This document shows, in pieces, positions 19,478-23,365 of a DNA stretch of 23,365 bases. The stretch is from positions 1 to 23,365 of IMG/VR virus record IMGVR_UViG_3300021425_000197. One strand, given 5' to 3'. Both the position numbers and the translations under genes were made by a program. The DNA is from a virus. How positions within the stretch are numbered: the first letter of the stretch is position 1; each line of letters starts with the position of its first letter. Under the pieces are notes generated by a model that was given only the letters and a program-made list of their open reading frames with translations, was not told the origin of the DNA and did no database searches.

Positions 19478-22045
19478 TCAGTCGGAAAGGTCACCCACAG
19501 CAACCCAAGTATTTGTGCCCCTCTTTATTAGTGTAGCAGAAGACCACTGATCACGCAACTTAAGACCCGGAGTACCATTAATAGTCACACCCGAACCCGG
19601 AGTAATAGTCGTCTGGCCAGCACCAGTCTGCAAAACAGTAATCTGAGTACCAACAGGATAAGCAACAGAAGAATTAGGAGGAACAGTCAAAGTGTTAGCC
19701 GAACCGACACCCATCTCAACCAACTTATCTTTATCAGCCAAAACAAGCGTATAACTCGCAGTCCGTGCATTCGTCTTCAAAGTAGACGAAGCAAACTCAC
19801 GCTGAGTAGAACCGTCACCAACAATAATCTTATCATTCGTGGAATCCCAAGCAATGCGTCCCTCCGAAGAAGAAGCAGTAGCCGAAAGCAGCGAAACTGC
19901 AACAGCCGTACCAAGTGCCGAAGCCGACAGCACAGAAGTGTTGTTAATGTAGAATGCTTTACCTGAAGCAAGGTCAATGTGTTCTGATGAAGTCCACGAA
20001 TCAGTAGCATCAACCCAGTTGAAGGTTTTATCTGTAGTTCCTTTAAGGGTAATGCCGCCACCATCAGCAGTTGTATCTGTCGGGGTACCTACAGAACCTA
20101 ACTCAATATTTTTATCATCTACACTGAGTGTGGTGGAGTTGACGGTCGTTGTTGTTCCGTTGACTGTTAGGTCACCGCTAACTATCAGGTTGTCGTCTAC
20201 TGTGACTGTGCCTCCGGCAGAGTCAATAGTTAAGTTACCAGTTGAGGTATCAATTTCGCTTGTAGCGGTAACCCCAATTTGAATATTACCTGCTGTGACA
20301 TTGCCTGTGACATTGCCCGTAACGTTGCCGGTCAGGTCACCTGTAACGTCTCCAGTTACGTTACCAGTTACGTTACCAGTTACGTTTCCAGTTATGTTTC
20401 CAGTTACATCCCCGGTTAGATCACCAGTAACGTTGCCGGTTAAATTACCTGTAACAGAAGTAGTTGTGATTACGCCAGTGCTAGGGTTATACGTCAACCC
20501 TACATCTGTTTCAATTCCCTGAGACCCTGTTTGGCCATCTACAAAAGTAAGATAGACAGTCTCGTCTGTAGAGTCGTTGGCGGTAGAGGTTACAGAAGTG
20601 GCTACATCAGCCGTGCCAGTCAAATCACCGGTCAAGTTGAACGCCGCATTTGACACAGTAGCGCTGTTAAGATTCACTGTGCCCGAGAACGTGGAAGTTC
20701 CAGAAGATGTAACGTTACCTGTCAAGTCGCCAGTGACATCACCAACAACACTACCAGTAAGTTGAGCGTCTGTACCGTCAGAACCGTTCTCTAAAATCTT
20801 GCTCGTTCCGTTAGACGCATAAACATCACCAGTTAAATCTCCGGTAACATTACCAGTCACATTACCCGTGACATTTCCATTTAAGTCGCCAGTAACATCA
20901 CCTGTCAGGTTGCCTGTAACGTTTCCAGTTACATTTCCAGTCACAGCACCCGTAACATCACCAGTCACATTACCAGTGAGGTTACCCGTAACATTACCTG
21001 CCACACTGCCGGTTAAATCGCCTGTAACATTACCCGTAAGATTACCAGTCACAGAAGTAGAACTAATGTTTCCCGTACTAGGATTGTACGTCAGTCCTGT
21101 ATCCGTTTCAACACCCTGAGTGCCTGTGTCACCATCAACAAACGTGATATAAACTGTTTCATCAGTACTGTTATTAGCAGTAACAGTAACGCTCGTCGCA
21201 ACATCTGCTGTACCTGTAACATCACCAGTCACATTGCCAGTCACATTGCCAGTCAAATCACCCGTAACATCACCCGTCACATTACCGGTGAGATTGCCCG
21301 TCACATTTCCTGTAACATTACCTGAAACATTACCTGTCAAATCACCCGTAACATCACCAGTCAAATCACCAGTAAACGCAGTAGACGTAACAGCCGACAA
21401 ACCAGTCAACGTAGCATCAAGATTAATCGTGTTACCAGTCTTCGACAAATTCGTGCCAGCAACAACAGAACTCACACCAGAAAACTGAGTGTAAGTTAAA
21501 GAATCCGTACCAAGCGTATGAACCTCACCCGTGCCAGTGCCCTCAGACGTGAGAATAAAACCCTGATTAGAATTATCAGAACCACCCAAAACCCACGTAG
21601 CATCACCAGCATACAAACTCGTGTCATTATCAGTAGCACGAGTCAACACATACGCAGTTGAACCATCACCCTGAGTCGTAACAGTATAAATGCCGTTCTG
21701 CGCAGCAGCAGCCTGATTCTTAACAAGAACCCTATCACCAGCCGTACCATTCACACCATCAACAACAATACGGGCATTAGAGCCAGCCGTCAATGTGGCT
21801 CCAACGCCAGAAGAACCATTGTCATACGTGGGGGAATTAGGTAGTGCAGCCGCCGTCGCTAAGTCCACAGCCTCGTTCCAGCGCACACCGGTTTCAACAG
21901 TTGAGTCCACGTAGTCTGTTGTTGCAATACGATCAGAAGCGTTACTAACCACGATAGACCAGTATGTTCCGTTCCATTGCCATGTACGGTTGCTGACTGT
22001 GTGGGTGTCGTTTACGGAGGGGGAATCTGGGAAATCAATAGCCAT
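19478..22045 (-). CDS. Tail fibre with TG(N/D)(V/L) repeats, 855 aa
   Basis: The N-terminus (MAIDFPDSPSVNDTHTVSNR then WQWNGTYWS) is a common tail-fibre attachment element. Residues 55-190 are a receptor-type domain (DGVNGTAGDRVLVKNQ, NGIYTV). Tetrapeptide repeat blocks TG(N/D)(V/L) lie at about 225-278, 332-408 and 531-584, consistent with a trimeric beta-helix or spiral shaft. A 65-residue module (TSVT-TAN-STDETVY-TFVDG) occurs twice, at about 284 and 483. Residues 615-700 (SVDDKNIELGSV, GGGITLKGTTDKTFNW) are familiar from marine phage fibres, and 757-855 is a C-terminal tip domain ending in TLIKRGTNTWVAVGDLS. It starts in a TAATG overlap with the S74 gene. Confidence 0.88.
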   Translation of the reverse strand: MAIDFPDSPSVNDTHTVSNRTWQWNGTYWSIVVSNASDRIATTDYVDSTVETGVRWNEAVDLATAAALPNSPTYDNGSSGVGATLTAGSNARIVVDGVNGTAGDRVLVKNQAAAAQNGIYTVTTQGDGSTAYVLTRATDNDTSLYAGDATWVLGGSDNSNQGFILTSEGTGTGEVHTLGTDSLTYTQFSGVSSVVAGTNLSKTGNTINLDATLTGLSAVTSTAFTGDLTGDVTGDLTGNVSGNVTGNVTGNLTGNVTGDVTGDLTGNVTGNVTGDVTGTADVATSVTVTANNSTDETVYITFVDGDTGTQGVETDTGLTYNPSTGNISSTSVTGNLTGNVTGDLTGSVAGNVTGNLTGNVTGDVTGAVTGNVTGNVTGNLTGDVTGDLNGNVTGNVTGNVTGDLTGDVYASNGTSKILENGSDGTDAQLTGSVVGDVTGDLTGNVTSSGTSTFSGTVNLNSATVSNAAFNLTGDLTGTADVATSVTSTANDSTDETVYLTFVDGQTGSQGIETDVGLTYNPSTGVITTTSVTGNLTGNVTGDLTGDVTGNITGNVTGNVTGNVTGDVTGDLTGNVTGNVTGNVTAGNIQIGVTATSEIDTSTGNLTIDSAGGTVTVDDNLIVSGDLTVNGTTTTVNSTTLSVDDKNIELGSVGTPTDTTADGGGITLKGTTDKTFNWVDATDSWTSSEHIDLASGKAFYINNTSVLSASALGTAVAVSLLSATASSSEGRIAWDSTNDKIIVGDGSTQREFASSTLKTNARTASYTLVLADKDKLVEMGVGSANTLTVPPNSSVAYPVGTQITVLQTGAGQTTITPGSGVTINGTPGLKLRDQWSSATLIKRGTNTWVAVGDLSD
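20294..20455 (-). repeat. TG(N/D)(V/L) tetrapeptide repeat block, C-terminal
   Basis: Degenerate 12-bp units (plus strand: variants of ccagttacgtta) coding about 13 tetrads of the fibre shaft. DNA identity between units is high locally, suggesting recent slippage. Confidence 0.8.
20822..21052 (-). repeat. TG(N/D)(V/L) tetrapeptide repeat block, central
   Basis: The longest of the three shaft blocks, about 19 tetrads with occasional substitutions (SVAG, GAVTG, DLNG). Same unit as the flanking blocks. Confidence 0.8.
21212..21373 (-). repeat. TG(N/D)(V/L) tetrapeptide repeat block, N-terminal
   Basis: About 13 tetrads just before the first copy of the duplicated 65-residue module of the fibre. 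Confidence 0.8.
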
Positions 22046-23365
22046 TAGTTAGCCTCCAATGCTTCTATGCGGTCAGTCAACGAATCAATCTGAGCCTGTT
22101 GACGTTGCACTACACTGATGAGATGCGGCACTAGACGGTCGTACTGTACGCCTTCTGGCTCAGACAGACACTCTTTAGTATGTTCCAAATGTTCACCCTC
22201 TGGGGCAACGCAGGAACAGTCTGGTGATGAGCCGAAGTGGACTAGACGAGGATCAACTTCGGCAACCTCTTCAGCAATCAAGCCGTAAAAAGAATAACCT
22301 TCAGGCTCGTTGCCAGTAGTAGATCGATACCAAACGGGGCGAAGATCAAAAATGATGTTTGCGTGTTCTTCGTCAATGGTTTCAATATCAGTTTTGTATT
22401 TTGCTGACGAAGTGGATCGCATTATCTGACCTGAAGATAAGATCACCATGTTTGCGCCAGCAGCATTAGTGTCGTTGTAAACAGCGGTCATGTAGAGTGC
22501 GCCGTCTGAGCGCATAAACCCATGACGAGTGTTGTTCGTCCAGAACTCTAAATAGTTGTTATTGACATTGCCTATCATTACGGCATCACCGCTCAAAGAA
22601 CCTGTGCCACCCTTGCGTAAAGCCCAAGAGGACTGTGTGCCCGAGCGTTCAAACCCATAACCAAGATCCCCCGTGTCTGCAAGAATCATCCCATTTACAT
22701 GCAATTTTTCTAGAGGCGCCGTTGTACCGATACCGACATTTCCAGACGAGTCAATCGCCCCCCTGTCAGTCCCACCAGTCCTGAAGTACATTTTGTCTGC
22801 GCTGTGCTGATAACGGAAGCCGCCCTGAGCCGATGCGTCAGAATCACCAAACCGCAAATAGCCGTTACCAGTCGTGGACGAATACACGGCCATGCCAGAG
22901 TCGGACGCTTCGCCTGAGTCAGCAATAATCATGTGCGATGTCGGCACGGACGCAGGAGCCGCAGATGTGCCTATCTGGACATGCAGTTTGTTATCAGGTG
23001 CCGTTGTACCGATACCGACATTTCCAGACGAGTCAACAGTTACACGATTATCACCGTTCGTTCGTATCTGAAAGTCATCACCGCTAGAACGCAACACCAC
23101 GTTGCTCGTAGTGCCAGCATCAGCAAGAATAATGCCAGAGGTGGACTGACCGGACTGCACTGACAGCGGAAAAGCATTATCTGTGTAATTTGCAACGATG
23201 CGCCCCCGTACATCTAGGGCTTGTCCGGGTGTTGTTGTGCCGATACCGACATTGCCAGACGAATCAATAATCATCCGCTCCGAACCGGCAGTATCAAAAC
23301 GAATATTATCCTCATCCGCAGACTCCTCAACCTGAATCTTCGTATCCTCATCCAAATCCGTAATA
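22045..23365 (-). CDS. Tail fibre/spike with peptidase S74 chaperone domain, 5' end outside window
   Basis: The frame is open to the window edge, so this is a C-terminal part of at least 439 aa. The apparent TTG at 23355 lies inside a typical TKIQVEESADEDNIRFDTAG motif. Three copies of SSGNVGIGTT(T/A)P mark a repeated beta-structured stalk. The C-terminal 120 residues are an intramolecular chaperone (S74): SSAKYKTDI, with Ser and Lys five apart as in the autoproteolytic dyad, then FDLRPVWYR, YGLIAEEVAEVDP, and QYDRLVPHLISVVQRQQ leading into a coiled coil. The family trimerises the fibre and cleaves itself off (established for endosialidases). An unusual Cys/His-rich insert (CSCVAPEGEHLEHTKEC) lies inside the chaperone. 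Confidence 0.88.
   Translation of the reverse strand, partial: ITDLDEDTKIQVEESADEDNIRFDTAGSERMIIDSSGNVGIGTTTPGQALDVRGRIVANYTDNAFPLSVQSGQSTSGIILADAGTTSNVVLRSSGDDFQIRTNGDNRVTVDSSGNVGIGTTAPDNKLHVQIGTSAAPASVPTSHMIIADSGEASDSGMAVYSSTTGNGYLRFGDSDASAQGGFRYQHSADKMYFRTGGTDRGAIDSSGNVGIGTTAPLEKLHVNGMILADTGDLGYGFERSGTQSSWALRKGGTGSLSGDAVMIGNVNNNYLEFWTNNTRHGFMRSDGALYMTAVYNDTNAAGANMVILSSGQIMRSTSSAKYKTDIETIDEEHANIIFDLRPVWYRSTTGNEPEGYSFYGLIAEEVAEVDPRLVHFGSSPDCSCVAPEGEHLEHTKECLSEPEGVQYDRLVPHLISVVQRQQAQIDSLTDRIEALEAN
22718..22754 (-). repeat. 37-bp exact repeat, copy 1
   Basis: Identical to 23000-23036. Both encode the SSGNVGIGTTAP stalk motif of the S74 fibre. Nucleotide identity beyond what the protein requires suggests recent duplication or gene conversion. 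Confidence 0.85.
23000..23036 (-). repeat. 37-bp exact repeat, copy 2
   Basis: Exact copy of 22718-22754. A third, diverged copy lies near 23231-23270. Confidence 0.85.

Noticed and set aside
20294-21373. CRISPR-like appearance of regularly spaced short repeats
   Set aside because: Units are 12 bp, in frame and protein-coding, with no unique spacers and no cas genes.
20295-21488. Plus-strand frames of LPVT repeats
   Set aside because: Mirror frames of the TG(N/D)(V/L) fibre repeats. They are interrupted and lack start signals.

Overview
The window looks like part of a tailed-phage genome (order Caudoviricetes), probably from an aquatic environment. The evidence is a tail-fibre module with a peptidase S74 chaperone domain, a tRNA cluster, densely packed small overlapping genes and many 2-oxoglutarate (2OG)/Fe(II) oxygenases. 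An actinobacterial host is my inference. It rests on recurrent leaderless promoters (-10 box exactly 6 nt before ATG), a Thr/Ser-linker lipoprotein phosphoesterase of a type I associate with actinobacteria, and an HTH protein resembling actinobacteriophage ones. No integrase, IS element or CRISPR array was seen.

Layout. (1) 1-2424, minus strand: a train of very small, translationally coupled genes (ATGA, TAATG and TGATG junctions), including a PD-(D/E)XK-like nuclease, a four-Cys mini zinc ribbon and several single-helix membrane peptides. (2) 2494-3148, minus: tRNA-Thr(UGU), tRNA-Arg(UCU), a winged-helix gene, tRNA-Trp(CCA) and tRNA-Ser(UGA), read from a promoter buried in the 3' end of a lipoprotein metallophosphoesterase gene (3163-4092). 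(3) 4107-5754, minus: terminator hairpins, a 95-aa unknown protein with a consensus promoter, a dCMP-deaminase-like enzyme, small membrane proteins and a thioredoxin.

(4) 5755-5824 is a divergent promoter region. It drives the thioredoxin operon leftward and a four-gene plus-strand operon (5825-8702) of 2OG/Fe(II) oxygenases rightward. (5) 8669-18369, minus: seven more 2OG/Fe(II) oxygenases (six P4H-like, one TauD-like). They are interspersed with a degenerate methyltransferase-like protein, a glutathione-peroxidase-like protein lacking its catalytic residues, a DUF6065-like protein and five proteins I do not recognise. Three internal leaderless promoters (10336, 17156 and 18376 regions) subdivide this block. 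(6) 18408-23365, minus: virion adhesion genes. They are an S74 chaperone-tipped fibre (5' end outside the window), an 855-aa fibre built on TG(N/D)(V/L) repeats, and a 352-aa protein ending in 22 tandem Pro-Pro-aromatic-Phe tetrads.

How they may work together. Ten of the eleven oxygenases lie in or near the prolyl-4-hydroxylase-like structural class, and two carry the Lys ten residues after the distal His that collagen P4H uses to bind 2OG. They lie immediately downstream of a virion gene whose product ends in 88 residues of PP(Y/F)F repeats. My main hypothesis is that some of these enzymes hydroxylate the repeat proteins of the phage's own fibres. This is inference from motif and proximity only.
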